Origin: CALBPI01 sp038521865 | Lineage (GTDB): Bacteria; Pseudomonadota; Gammaproteobacteria; Steroidobacterales; Woeseiaceae | Length of the DNA stretch: 64,000 nt | Assembly (NCBI GenBank): GCA_038521865.1 | Contig: JBCBKO010000001.1 | Location: 1,178,001 to 1,242,000 of the forward strand | Direction: 5' to 3' | Shown here: in pieces, positions 40,045 through 48,849 of the stretch | How the letters are laid out: every line of letters starts with the position of its first letter | Numbering within the stretch: the stretch's first letter is position 1 | Program-made: the position numbers and the translations under genes | The notes under the pieces: generated by a model | What the model saw: the letters and a program-made list of their open reading frames with translations, nothing else | Databases searched by the model: none | Told to the model about the DNA's origin: nothing

Positions 40045-42462
40045 GTGCAAAATCTAGACAGTCAATTTTCTACCTTGACACTTGGCGCTGCATTGGAAGA
40101 GCGCTGCGAGCTTGTCGGCGCCGGCAGCATCCAAAACGACGGCGAGTGGGTGCTGTACTGGATGCATCACGCGATGCGTGTCGACGAAAACCCCGCTCTC
40201 GACGTGGCTGTGACCTGCGCCCGCGCTCTCGACAAGCCGCTGTTGGTTTATCAGGGGCTCGGTGGTGGCCACGCCTACGACAGCGATCGCAGCCACACTT
40301 TTATTTTGCAGGGCGCGCGCGATGTCGCCAAAGCGTTGCAGGCACGTGGTATCACCTACGCCTTTTCGCTACCCGAGGCGGGCGCCGACTCACCGTTGGC
40401 ATCGCTCGCCGCACGTGCGGCACTTGTTGTTGCAGAACATATGCCGGGCGCGCCGTTTGTGCGCTGGCAGAAAGTGCTCGCGACGCGCACCGAGGCGGCG
40501 ATCCTGAAAGTCGATGCGCGCTGCATCGTACCGATGTCCTTCCTTGATCAGGCTCCTGCGCGCGCATTCAAATTCAAAGACAAGACCAAACACGAGTTCC
40601 GACAACGCATACCGGCGGGCTGGCCAGCACTACCCGACTGGCGCGTGATGACAGCGGAGCAGGATGTCTTCGAACCGCTGGACATCGCGAACATGAGCGA
40701 TACCGACATTGCCGCAGCAATCGAGCGGCAACCGATCGATCATCGCATCGGACCCGTCCTCGATACACCGGGGGGGACAGAGGCAGGCTACCGCCGCTGG
40801 AATGCATTCTGTGAGCGTGGTCTCGCGAGCTACCATCGCAAGCGCAACGACGCGGCACTCCAGTGGCCGATCGGCGTAAGTCGAATGTCTCCTTACCTGC
40901 ACTACGGCATGGTGTCGCCCTTCCGACTGGCCAAAGAAGCTGCCGAGCTCAACCTTCCCGGGAGCGAGAAGTTCATCGAAGAGCTCACGATCTGGCGTGA
41001 GCTAGCTCACCACTTCTGTGCACATTGCAAAGACCCGGACAGCCTTTCTGCTCTGCCGGGCTGGGCACAGGAGACCCTGGAGGAGCACGCGAAGGACCCA
41101 CGCACCGAAAGCTACTCGATGGATACGCTTGCCCGGGCACGCAGTGGCCACGAGCTGTGGGATTTGGCACAGCGGTCATTGCTGGTTCACGGAGAGTTGC
41201 ACAATAACCTGAGAATGACTTGGGCAAAGGCCCTTGTTGAGTGGCGGGACTCTCCACAATCGGCACTTGACGCCCTACTGGATTTGAATCACCGGTATGC
41301 GCTCGATGGTAACGACCCATCTTCGTACGGCGGGCTACTGTGGGCACTCGGACTGTTTGACCGCCCGTTTGATCCACCGCAGCCTGTCTTGGGCACAATT
41401 CGACCGCGGTCGGTTGCCGCGCATGCCAAACGGCTCGACATGCCCAAGTACGCGGCACATGTGAACCGCACGCAGGGCGAGCGACTCCGGATTGCCGTCA
41501 TCGGTGCGGGCATCGCCGGAATGGCGGCGGCCGCAGCGCTCACTGATCAGAACCAAGACGTCGTGGTGTTCGAGAAATCGCGTGGCCCTGGCGGTCGAAC
41601 GGCAACACGCCGAGCTGACGACCTGCGCTTCGACCATGGCGCACAGTACGCAACGGCTAGCGACCCCCGTTTCGAAGCGCAGCTGCACGCCTGGGAGGAA
41701 GCGGGCGTTGTGAGGAAGTGGCCCGGCGAAATTCACGACCTTGCAACCCGGGCCAATAAGTCCAGCAAGACTCGATGGCAGGGCACGATGGGCATGAACG
41801 CAATCTGCAAGCATCTGGCTGAGGGCATTGACCTGCGGCGTGCCTGTCGAATCACGGCGCTGGAGCGCGTAGATGCGGGTTGGCGCCTGTGTGACGAACT
41901 GGACGCTCTGCCGGAGCGTGAACGCATTTTCGATAACGTGATCGTAACCGCGCCTGCACCGCAGGCTGCCGACTTGCTAGATCCCGTTCACCAAGGGTTT
42001 GCACAAATGGCGAAGGGCATCACCTACGACCCCTGTTGGGCGTTGATGGCGGTCACAAACGAAAGCACCCCACCGCCATGGCGCGGCGCATTTGCCGATT
42101 CGAGTGTCTTAAGCTGGCTCGCCACTCACGAGCTCGACAACGGTCATCAACAGTGGGTGGTGCACGCAACCCCTGAATGGTCACTACAGCACCTCGAAGA
42201 TGCGGATGAAGCGATTGTGGGGTTACTGACGGAAGCGCTTCGCGAAACCTCGGAAGTCGGCTCGATTGTCAGTGCAAACGCTCATCGCTGGCGCTATGCG
42301 CGCGTCGTCAACCCGGACTCCCGCGGCGCGCTGTTTGATGCCGAGGCCGGGCTGACGGTTGCCGGTGATTGGCTTGGCGGCGGCGCCAAGATAGAGTCCG
42401 CCTGGCTCAGTGGCTGCGCTGCGGCCGGATTGATCTTGCGATCACGGTTAAGTGCCGCGTGA
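40045..42462 (+). CDS. Class II photolyase fused to a renalase-like FAD oxidoreductase
   Basis: An 805-residue two-part flavoprotein. Residues 1 to about 470 resemble class II CPD photolyases: EWVLYWMHHAMRVDENPALD at the start, FIEELTIWRELAHHFC, SGHELWDLAQRSLLVHGELHN, and NHRYALDGNDPSSYGG. From about residue 484 a Rossmann FAD site begins (IAVIGAGIAGMAAAAAL), followed by KSRGPGGRTATRRADD and a closing GDWLGGGAKIESAWLSG, all typical of renalase-like oxidoreductases. The start is GTG at 40045, without a strong Shine-Dalgarno, so it is uncertain. The DUF2256-DUF3253 gene follows with a GTGA overlap. Confidence 0.88.
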   Translation: MQNLDSQFSTLTLGAALEERCELVGAGSIQNDGEWVLYWMHHAMRVDENPALDVAVTCARALDKPLLVYQGLGGGHAYDSDRSHTFILQGARDVAKALQARGITYAFSLPEAGADSPLASLAARAALVVAEHMPGAPFVRWQKVLATRTEAAILKVDARCIVPMSFLDQAPARAFKFKDKTKHEFRQRIPAGWPALPDWRVMTAEQDVFEPLDIANMSDTDIAAAIERQPIDHRIGPVLDTPGGTEAGYRRWNAFCERGLASYHRKRNDAALQWPIGVSRMSPYLHYGMVSPFRLAKEAAELNLPGSEKFIEELTIWRELAHHFCAHCKDPDSLSALPGWAQETLEEHAKDPRTESYSMDTLARARSGHELWDLAQRSLLVHGELHNNLRMTWAKALVEWRDSPQSALDALLDLNHRYALDGNDPSSYGGLLWALGLFDRPFDPPQPVLGTIRPRSVAAHAKRLDMPKYAAHVNRTQGERLRIAVIGAGIAGMAAAAALTDQNQDVVVFEKSRGPGGRTATRRADDLRFDHGAQYATASDPRFEAQLHAWEEAGVVRKWPGEIHDLATRANKSSKTRWQGTMGMNAICKHLAEGIDLRRACRITALERVDAGWRLCDELDALPERERIFDNVIVTAPAPQAADLLDPVHQGFAQMAKGITYDPCWALMAVTNESTPPPWRGAFADSSVLSWLATHELDNGHQQWVVHATPEWSLQHLEDADEAIVGLLTEALRETSEVGSIVSANAHRWRYARVVNPDSRGALFDAEAGLTVAGDWLGGGAKIESAWLSGCAAAGLILRSRLSAA

Positions 42463-42833
42463 GTAAACCGCTACCCGAAAAAGACTGCGCGGTCTGCGGC
42501 AGGACCATGACCTGGCGCAAGAAATGGGCACGCAATTGGGACGCCGTTCGGTATTGCTCGGATGCCTGTCGAAAGCGCGGGCTCAGCGACAGCGATCGCG
42601 AGCTGGAGGACGCGATTCTTGAAACACTGCGAACGCGACCTCGATCCAGCACCGCGTGTCCCAGCGAAGTCGCAAAACGCTTCTTCGGCGATGCTTGGCG
42701 GACTGAGATGGAAACCGTACGGACCGCGGCGAGGCGCCTCGAGAATCGAGGACAAATAGTAATCACCCAGAAAGGTAAACCCGTCGACCCGTCAACAGCC
42801 AAAGGCCCGGTGCGGCTGCGTCTAATCGATTAG
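42459..42833 (+). CDS. DUF2256-DUF3253 fusion protein
   Basis: A 124-residue protein of two small domains. The DUF2256 part (residues 1-45) is a zinc-finger-like unit, with CAVCGRTMTWRKKWARNW and VRYCSDACRKRG holding four Cys. The DUF3253 part is a winged-helix-like domain (ELEDAILETLRTRP, then TVRTAARRLENRGQIVITQKG). DUF2256 proteins are commonly found next to photolyase or cryptochrome genes. The GTG start overlaps the fusion stop (GTGA). It may bind DNA and act with the photolyase. Its stop overlaps the convergent lipoprotein gene by four bases. Confidence 0.8.
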   Translation: MSKPLPEKDCAVCGRTMTWRKKWARNWDAVRYCSDACRKRGLSDSDRELEDAILETLRTRPRSSTACPSEVAKRFFGDAWRTEMETVRTAARRLENRGQIVITQKGKPVDPSTAKGPVRLRLID

Positions 42834-43114
42834 AACCCGAAGGGCTGGTATGCCGGCCTCAACATCGCCTCGATCTGGCGTGCATCCATGCAGCGTGCTT
42901 CCCGAGTCTGCATCTTCACCGACACCGTACCGCCCGCGCATTTTTTCCTGCGCTCTTCTGCACGCGCAGCGCGCTGCTCCTGTCTCTCAAGTCTGGCCTC
43001 AACTGCGCTCCAATCACCTGTCGCGTTGGCTTGCGCTACCAGCTCTTCCATCGATACCGCGCAGCCGGACAATCCGAACGCGACGACAACGATTGCAACT
43101 ATTCCCGTTTTCAT
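42830..43114 (-). CDS. Small lipoprotein of unknown function
   Basis: A 94-residue protein with a lipobox (VVVAFGLSGCAVS) that predicts lipid modification and removal of about 17 residues. The mature part is a short charged helix (ARLERQEQRAARAEERRKKC) and a Cys-containing end. No family is recognised. The stop overlaps the DUF3253 gene stop on the other strand. Confidence 0.6.
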   Translation of the reverse strand: MKTGIVAIVVVAFGLSGCAVSMEELVAQANATGDWSAVEARLERQEQRAARAEERRKKCAGGTVSVKMQTREARCMDARQIEAMLRPAYQPFGF

Positions 43115-43333
43115 GCCTGAACTCCTGTTCTACTTCCGTGTTGGCGTATCTCCGTTCCTTGTGTTTGTTGTCGCTACAGACAATACCAACAAAAAGGGGG
43201 CAGATCGCAAATGCAATCCATGCCCCCGACTCACTACAGCACCACTGATTGCGCTGTCTTAGGATTAGCGACTGCCGATCGCCGATGTTTAGACACAATT
43301 CAAGCGAGAGCCGGGAGAAAAGAAGCGGGAATT

Positions 43334-43452
43334 AAAAAAGGCCGGCGTCAGAAGAGAGGCCGGCCCAGGTGTCTCTTCCAATGCGAGGAGAAGAGACCTT
43401 TGGGGACAACGAAGTTAGTCAACCAGCGAAGCTGTGGGGACGATGACTAACT
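43334..43452 (-). ncRNA. Candidate structured small RNA ending in a terminator
   Basis: Three hairpins lie in 119 bases within a 449-base gap without a convincing gene (43115-43563). Read on the minus strand, a 9-bp stem (43413-43421 with 43444-43452) encloses a CAGC/GCTG inner stem. Then comes an 8-bp stem (43371-43378 with 43390-43397), and then a GGCCGGC/GCCGGCC stem (43340-43346 with 43359-43365) followed by six T, a good terminator. The terminator may instead serve the phosphatase gene that ends at 43564. Promoter and transcription are not proven. Confidence 0.4.
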
Positions 43453-43563
43453 CGCAGGACGAACATTGCCTTAGACGCAGATCCTTGTCAAACATTTTTT
43501 CGGAGAAATTTTGGACACTGGGCCCAAAAAGCTCGACAAGCCTCCAAAATGTTAGACGAACCG

Positions 43564-44283
43564 CTATCGGTGCGTTCGAAGTGTCTTGGGTAAGTGCCCG
43601 ATCTCGTTGAAGGAATCCAGCGACGCACGACGATTTGAGAACGTGACCTGAGTAATCGAAGCGTTGAACACCCGCCAGTTCAGTTCGGCAGCCTTTAAAT
43701 CCGGTGCCGCAAGAATTGTCTGAACAACGACACCAATCGGCCCGCCGGACGTAAACAGGACGACCGTCGAGCCGCTCGGCGCATTCATGGCGTCACGAAG
43801 CGCATCACGTACACCGCCGCTCCAACGTGCCCAACTAGGGACACCCGCCTCTTCGACATTGTGTTCGCCCGCAATCCACAAACGCATCACCGCCTCCAGC
43901 TGGCGATGGATCAGTCGATACCGCACACGGTCATCATCTGCTTGCTGCAGAGCCTGAGCGTCCTGTTCCACCTGTGGATCACCTTGGCATGCAACCGGCA
44001 GCAGGAACGACATGAGCTCATCGGCAGGATATTCATCAAGCCCCGCGGCTGTGGCTCGACTGGGTTGAGGCTCGCCTGCAGCAGCCAGCACCGCAAGTGC
44101 GCCGGACGCCGTATCTCGCTGGCGTTTCAGGGTGCCAGACCAAACATGTGTCGGCTGTATCCGTTCCCGAACAAAATGTTCACCCACAAGGCGCGCTTGC
44201 TCGTGGCCGGTTTCCGACAAGCGATCATAGTCCTCGGTCAGAAAGCGCGCCTGACCGTGACGCACGACGTATAAAGTACTCAT
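43564..44283 (-). CDS. Histidine phosphatase family protein
   Basis: A 239-residue phosphatase of the phosphoglycerate-mutase-like (histidine acid) superfamily. The catalytic His is in VVRHGQARFL, a downstream Arg/Glu region is seen in SGTLKRQRDTASG, and a late His region is replaced by VVLFTSGGPIGVVVQTIL, the usual position of the second catalytic His. That residue appears as Ser/Gly, so activity is uncertain. The substrate is unknown. Confidence 0.7.
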   Translation of the reverse strand: MSTLYVVRHGQARFLTEDYDRLSETGHEQARLVGEHFVRERIQPTHVWSGTLKRQRDTASGALAVLAAAGEPQPSRATAAGLDEYPADELMSFLLPVACQGDPQVEQDAQALQQADDDRVRYRLIHRQLEAVMRLWIAGEHNVEEAGVPSWARWSGGVRDALRDAMNAPSGSTVVLFTSGGPIGVVVQTILAAPDLKAAELNWRVFNASITQVTFSNRRASLDSFNEIGHLPKTLRTHR

Positions 44284-44329
44284 GCCGCACAGTGTATGCT
44301 CTGCCTGTCAAACAGTGGAGGCTAACTGC

Positions 44330-44803
44330 ATGAGAACCTCGTCGTTACCGTCGCTCTCGAAGGTGGCGTTTGTCTTGCTCGCCATGCTGAGCATGCACGC
44401 CTGGTCACAGGATTCGAGTAACGCTGCCGAGCGTGAGCTTCGGAGCCTTCTAGATGTGTTCCTTGCCGGCGCCAGCCGCGGCGACGTTGTTGTACACGAG
44501 CGATTCTGGGACGACGATCTCGTCTACACCTCCTCAGCTGGCACGCGAACCGACAAACAAAGCATTCTTGATTCGATGGCAGGCACTGAGCCGACCGATA
44601 ACCCTTCCTTGGTTTACTCCGCTGAGAACGTAGACATCCGCGTATACGGCGAGTTCGCTGTGGTCGCGTTTGTGCTGGTCGCTACACCACAGAGCGAAAC
44701 AGAAGATGCCTCGATCAACTATTACTTCAATACAGGAACCTTCCGGGAGCAAGACGGCCAATGGCGCGCAATCGCGTGGCAGGCAACGGTAAAAGCAGAA
44801 TGA
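44330..44803 (+). CDS. Secreted SnoaL/DUF4440-like protein
   Basis: A 157-residue protein. A signal peptide covers about residues 1-26 (VAFVLLAMLSMHAWS). The mature part has the NTF2-like fold of DUF4440 proteins: RELRSLLDVFLAGASRGD, FWDDDLVYTSSAGTRTDK, and a closing YYFNTGTFREQDGQWRAIAWQ. The function is unknown. A GGAGG lies nine bases before the ATG. The next gene, an amidohydrolase lipoprotein, starts with an ATGA overlap. Confidence 0.75.
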   Translation: MRTSSLPSLSKVAFVLLAMLSMHAWSQDSSNAAERELRSLLDVFLAGASRGDVVVHERFWDDDLVYTSSAGTRTDKQSILDSMAGTEPTDNPSLVYSAENVDIRVYGEFAVVAFVLVATPQSETEDASINYYFNTGTFREQDGQWRAIAWQATVKAE

Positions 44804-46464
44804 AAAATACGATCCTGACCATCATGGCCAGCACTTTGCTGGCCGCATGCGGCGGCGACACGACACCAGCGCTGCCAAAAGCTGACCTTGTTGTGATCAA
44901 CGCAAACGGCTACACCATGTCGGATACCGAGCTTGTGCAGTTCGACACGCTCGTCGTCGTCGACGGCAAAGTTGTGGCGATCGGTAGTGCGGAGTTGGCA
45001 GAGGACTACGAGCCTGGAACGCTGCTCGACGCAGAGGGTAAAAGCGTCCTGCCCGGGCTGATCGATGCACACGGGCACGTATCGAGCCTCGGCAAATTGC
45101 GCAAGACGCTGGATCTTGCGGGAATGACCAGTCTCGACACGACGTTGAGCGCGATCGGTGGCTTCGAGGATTCGCTGACCTCCGACGACGAATGGTTGCT
45201 CGGCCGTGGCTGGAACCAGGTGCTGTGGGTAGAGGACCGCTTCCCAACGCGCCAGGATCTGGATGCTGTCGTTTCTGAAAGACCTGTTTTCCTCAACCGC
45301 ATCGATGGCCATGCCGCATGGGCGAACTCGAAAGCACTGGAGCTTGCTGGCATTACCAATGAGACGGCTAACCCATCGGGCGGCGTGATCATGCGCGATG
45401 CGTCGGGATCCGCCACGGGAGTACTCGTTGACTCCGCTATGAATCTCGTTGAAGCGGTGATCCCGGAGCCACCGGCGCAGACACAACGCTACTATCTCAA
45501 GACCGCCATGGAAGAGCTAGCCACTTTGGGAATCACGGGCGTTCACGACGCTGGCGTCACCAAGTTGGAGGTTGAGCTCTATCAGGATCTGGCGGACTCG
45601 GGAGAGATGCCGGTCAGAGTGTCAGCAATGCTTGGCGGAATCCCGGTACTGACCCAGTTCGATGGCCCCATCCGAAATTATGCTGACGATCTGTTCGAAG
45701 TAACCGCGGTCAAACTCTACGCTGACGGTGCGCTCGGTAGTCGCGGTGCCGCCATGATGGAGCCTTACTCGGACGATCCCGACAACAAGGGTCTGCTGTT
45801 CGAAGACACCGTAACGATGACCGAATACATTAAGGCTTCGCACGCGAAGGGCTTTGCTGCGAACATTCACGCGATTGGCGATGCTGCCAATCGCACGGTG
45901 CTGGATGCGTTCGAAGCCGCGCGCCAGGATGGATCGGGTGACTTCAACGATCGTATCGAGCACGCACAGGTTGTCGCGCTCGAGGACATTCCGCGATTCA
46001 AGTCGCTGGACGTTGTTGCGTCTTTTCAGCCGACGCATGCGACGAGCGACAAGAACATGGCCGAGGACCGTGTGGGCAGTGAGCGCATCAAAGGCGCATA
46101 TGCCTGGCAACGGATGCTCGAAGCGGGCGTCAAGATGGCCGCCGGATCAGACTTCCCTGTCGAGAAGCCAGAGATGTTTGATGGCCTTTTCGCCGCGGTG
46201 ACGCGCCAGAGCAAAGATGGTGAGCCGCCCAACGGCTGGTTCCCTGATCAGGCACTCACACGCGAGCAAACGCTCGCGGCTTTCACAATCTGGGCAAGTC
46301 GCTCGGTCGGCCAAGGCGATCGCATCGGACAACTTACCCCTGGCATGTGGGCGGACTTTATCGTGATCGACCGAGACTATTTCGAGATTCCTGCCGAGAA
46401 GATTTGGCAGATCAAGACGCTCGAAACCTGGGTCGGTGGAAAACGGGTTTATCAGGCGGAGTAG
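44800..46464 (+). CDS. Amidohydrolase-family lipoprotein (YtcJ-like)
   Basis: A 554-residue metal-dependent hydrolase. A lipobox (STLLAACGG) indicates lipid anchoring after export. Metal ligands include LPGLIDAHGHVSSLG, and late ligands appear in ANIHAIGDAANRTVLDAF, IEHAQVVALED and AAGSDFPVE. The family cleaves amide or related bonds, but its substrate is unknown. It is coupled to the upstream DUF4440-like gene (ATGA) and followed by a metallo-beta-lactamase-fold gene. Confidence 0.85.
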   Translation: MKNTILTIMASTLLAACGGDTTPALPKADLVVINANGYTMSDTELVQFDTLVVVDGKVVAIGSAELAEDYEPGTLLDAEGKSVLPGLIDAHGHVSSLGKLRKTLDLAGMTSLDTTLSAIGGFEDSLTSDDEWLLGRGWNQVLWVEDRFPTRQDLDAVVSERPVFLNRIDGHAAWANSKALELAGITNETANPSGGVIMRDASGSATGVLVDSAMNLVEAVIPEPPAQTQRYYLKTAMEELATLGITGVHDAGVTKLEVELYQDLADSGEMPVRVSAMLGGIPVLTQFDGPIRNYADDLFEVTAVKLYADGALGSRGAAMMEPYSDDPDNKGLLFEDTVTMTEYIKASHAKGFAANIHAIGDAANRTVLDAFEAARQDGSGDFNDRIEHAQVVALEDIPRFKSLDVVASFQPTHATSDKNMAEDRVGSERIKGAYAWQRMLEAGVKMAAGSDFPVEKPEMFDGLFAAVTRQSKDGEPPNGWFPDQALTREQTLAAFTIWASRSVGQGDRIGQLTPGMWADFIVIDRDYFEIPAEKIWQIKTLETWVGGKRVYQAE

Positions 46465-46468
46465 CACT

Positions 46469-47260
46469 GTGCTTGTAGAACAAGTCTGGGTTGCAAACAG
46501 CTATCGCAACTTTAATTACCTGGTCGCCTGCCCGGAAACCGGTGAAGCACTCGCGATCGATCCGCTGGACTTTCGTCAATGCCTCAGCGTCGCGGAGTCT
46601 CGCGGCTGGGAAATCACGCAGGTGCTCAACACGCATGAACACCCGGATCACATCGGTGGGAACAAGGCGGTGATCAATGCGACTGGCGCCAAGCTGCTGG
46701 CGCACAAGGACGCGGGTGCGAAGATCAAGGACATGGACGTTGGGTTGAGCGCTGGCGACGTAGTTCGCGTCGGGCGCTCGGTGGAACTGGAGTGTCTCGA
46801 TACGCCGGGCCACACGATGTGCCACTTGTGTCTGTTGGCGCATGGCGATGCCCCTGCCCTGTTCAGTGGCGATACGCTGTTTAACGCTGGCGCTGGCAAC
46901 TGCCATAACGGCGGTGACCCTGATGTCCTCTTCGACACCTTTGACACGCAGTTGTCGCGGTTGGATGACGACATACGGCTGTTCCCTGGGCATGAATACC
47001 TCGGCGGCAATCTGGGATTCACACTGGACCGCGAGCCTGACAATGCCGCGGCGCGAGCGCTCATCGATGCAGCCAATGAGCAAACCGATGCTCCGGACAT
47101 GATCCTGACACTTGGACAGGAACGGGAGATCAACACTTTTCTTCGCCTTGAACAACCCGAAGTCATAGCACGGCTACGCGAGTCGTTTCCTGACCTACCT
47201 GCGAAGCCGAGCCCACGACAAGTCTTCTTGAAGTTGCGCGAGCTCCGAAATCATTGGTAG
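46469..47260 (+). CDS. gloB: Hydroxyacylglutathione hydrolase-type metallo-beta-lactamase-fold enzyme
   Basis: About 263 residues from the GTG at 46469. The metal-binding NTHEHPDHIGG motif occurs near residue 55, with LDTPGHTMCHLCLL and FSGDTLFNAGAGNC following and LFPGHEYLGGNLGF near residue 170. These and the C-terminal AKPSPRQVFLKLRELRN are as in glyoxalase II (GloB), which hydrolyses S-lactoylglutathione in methylglyoxal detoxification. It is separated by four bases from the amidohydrolase gene. Convergent with the thiamine kinase-like gene (stops overlap at 47251-47260). Confidence 0.85.
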   Translation: MLVEQVWVANSYRNFNYLVACPETGEALAIDPLDFRQCLSVAESRGWEITQVLNTHEHPDHIGGNKAVINATGAKLLAHKDAGAKIKDMDVGLSAGDVVRVGRSVELECLDTPGHTMCHLCLLAHGDAPALFSGDTLFNAGAGNCHNGGDPDVLFDTFDTQLSRLDDDIRLFPGHEYLGGNLGFTLDREPDNAAARALIDAANEQTDAPDMILTLGQEREINTFLRLEQPEVIARLRESFPDLPAKPSPRQVFLKLRELRNHW

Positions 47261-48003
47261 GTGAGTGCGGACCATAGGGAGAACAGATTTCGAGCCCAAT
47301 CGCGGTACGAGCGAAGTTGCCTCAGTTCATCCTTGTTCGCAGTGCGACCAAGATAGGCCTCCAGCACCGTCATCGATTGGGGATCTGTCAGCGCGAGGTT
47401 CTCACACAAGACGCCAAGATCATTCATCCGAGGCGCGACTCGTGCGTACTCCCAATCGATAAACTGTAGCGCGCTGCCGTCACGGACATTCTCGGCATGC
47501 AGGTCATGGTGGCATATCACGCAATCCCCATCGTCCGTTGGGATTTGCAATGCGGTTGAATTACGACTTGGTGCCCGACTGCGGTAAGTATCCAGCAACA
47601 CTTCGTTCGTTGGCCCAAGCGGAATATCTGTAACACTCAGCGCGTGGAGCTCCGATACTCGCTGCGCGAGGCGCTCGAGGTTTCGTGGATGCTTAAGCGC
47701 ATCCGCTGAAATCGGTTCGCCAACGAATTCAGTAACCAGGAGTTCATCGTCGAGTTGGTGGGCGATGATCTTCGGCGCCAGTCCTGACTGCGCCGCACGG
47801 GCGTGTAATTGCAACTCGCGCTTGAAGTTCACGATCGGCGCCGGCGGTCGTCTTTGTCCGGAGCGACGAATTACTACTTGCTCGCCAGCAACGCTCGCGC
47901 GCCAGATATGATTCAAGGATGAGGGTAGCGAACGAACATCGAGCGCGCGTTCGCCCAGCAGCGTTTCGACCTCATCAGCAGGAAAAGCGCCCGCTTCGGT
48001 CAT
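47251..48003 (-). CDS. Thiamine kinase-like phosphotransferase
   Basis: A 250-residue choline/aminoglycoside-kinase-fold enzyme. An N-terminal lobe contains VVIRRSGQRRPPAP and FKRELQLHARAAQSGLAP. The catalytic loop is VICHHDLHAENVRDG, and the metal site is LQFIDWEYARVAPRMND. Its stop codon of the previous gene and start overlap (ATGA at 48000-48003). Its place last in a TPP-riboswitch operon with a thiamine-type transporter suggests that it phosphorylates thiamine, like ThiK; that is inferred. The frame runs upstream to 48204 inside pnuC. Confidence 0.7.
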   Translation of the reverse strand: MTEAGAFPADEVETLLGERALDVRSLPSSLNHIWRASVAGEQVVIRRSGQRRPPAPIVNFKRELQLHARAAQSGLAPKIIAHQLDDELLVTEFVGEPISADALKHPRNLERLAQRVSELHALSVTDIPLGPTNEVLLDTYRSRAPSRNSTALQIPTDDGDCVICHHDLHAENVRDGSALQFIDWEYARVAPRMNDLGVLCENLALTDPQSMTVLEAYLGRTANKDELRQLRSYRDWARNLFSLWSALTYQ

Positions 48004-48602
48004 GTTGTTTGTGACGCGAGACTCTGCCGCCAAGCGCGAATTCCAAAGAAGATCAGCACAACGTAAATACAGAACAGTACTGCAGTCATTGCGAGACCCT
48101 TTGCTGCGTATAGCCCTATGGACACGATGTCGATCACCACCCAGTAGTACCAGTTCTCGAGGACTTTCCTGGTTGTCAGCCAAGTCGCCCATACGGCAGT
48201 CCAACTGGTCGCCGCATCAAGATACGCGAAGTCTGCTCCAAAGCGCTCGCCCATCTGCCATCCGGTAACAATAGCCAACAACGCAATCAACACGATCGCC
48301 CCGGCGTGCCACCGCCATGCCAGCCGTGAGATCGGCAAGCGATTCGGTTGAGTGCTTGTGCCCTGCTGCCATTGCCACCAACCATAGATCGCCATGAGCA
48401 GGTAGAAGACATTCAACGCGCTCTCGGAAAGCAAAGCGACGTCATAGAAAAGATAGATATAGATCGCTGTGCTCGCGAGCGCACAAGGCCAACACCAGAT
48501 TGACTCACGAATCGCGAGCGCAAGATAAGCGATCGCCATTACCACTGCGACACTCTCCAGCCAGCTCGTCGCGGCTAGCTGTGACCACAGAGCCTCTATC
48601 AC
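48000..48602 (-). CDS. pnuC: PnuC-family transporter, probable thiamine permease (PnuT)
   Basis: A 200-residue inner membrane protein with about seven hydrophobic helices. PnuC family motifs are LALAIRESIWCWPCAL, then IYGWWQW, and the substrate-site stretch TTRKVLENWYYWVVIDIVSIGLY followed by KGLAMTAVLF. PnuC-like carriers import unphosphorylated vitamins. In this operon, controlled by a TPP riboswitch, thiamine (the PnuT type) is more likely than nicotinamide riboside; the sequence does not settle specificity. Confidence 0.8.
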   Translation of the reverse strand: MIEALWSQLAATSWLESVAVVMAIAYLALAIRESIWCWPCALASTAIYIYLFYDVALLSESALNVFYLLMAIYGWWQWQQGTSTQPNRLPISRLAWRWHAGAIVLIALLAIVTGWQMGERFGADFAYLDAATSWTAVWATWLTTRKVLENWYYWVVIDIVSIGLYAAKGLAMTAVLFCIYVVLIFFGIRAWRQSLASQTT

Positions 48603-48606
48603 AACG

Positions 48607-48846
48607 CTAGGGTTCGACCGACAGCACTTTGAGCACGAAGACTGATTTTCCCGCCATCAGACTGGACTTCATTTCCTCGGACAAAATCTGCATCAGACGG
48701 TCGTAGTCTCCCGTCAGCTGTGTGCTCATGCGATTGGTGAGCACCTCGATATCCTGATGCGCTTTGAATCGGGCAATGACATCATCAATCGGTGGAATGT
48801 AGTTATCCTTTAACGGATAGAGTGATACGTCGATTCTCGCTTGCAC
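48607..48846 (-). CDS. Thiamine-binding protein of YkoF/MTH1187 type
   Basis: A 79-residue single-domain protein. The sequence MQARIDVSLYPLKDNYIPPID, then RFKAHQDIEVLTNRMSTQLTGD and SVFVLKVL match the thiamine/HMP-binding domain of the YkoF family, here as one domain instead of two. It begins four bases after the TonB receptor stop. It may buffer or deliver thiamine in the cytoplasm for the kinase encoded downstream. Confidence 0.75.
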   Translation of the reverse strand: MQARIDVSLYPLKDNYIPPIDDVIARFKAHQDIEVLTNRMSTQLTGDYDRLMQILSEEMKSSLMAGKSVFVLKVLSVEP

Positions 48847-48849
48847 GTG

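Noticed and set aside
43211..43450. 79-codon plus-strand frame in the gap after the small lipoprotein
   Set aside because: It covers the hairpin-rich segment and has a Lys/Arg-rich, motif-free product with no good ribosome-binding site.
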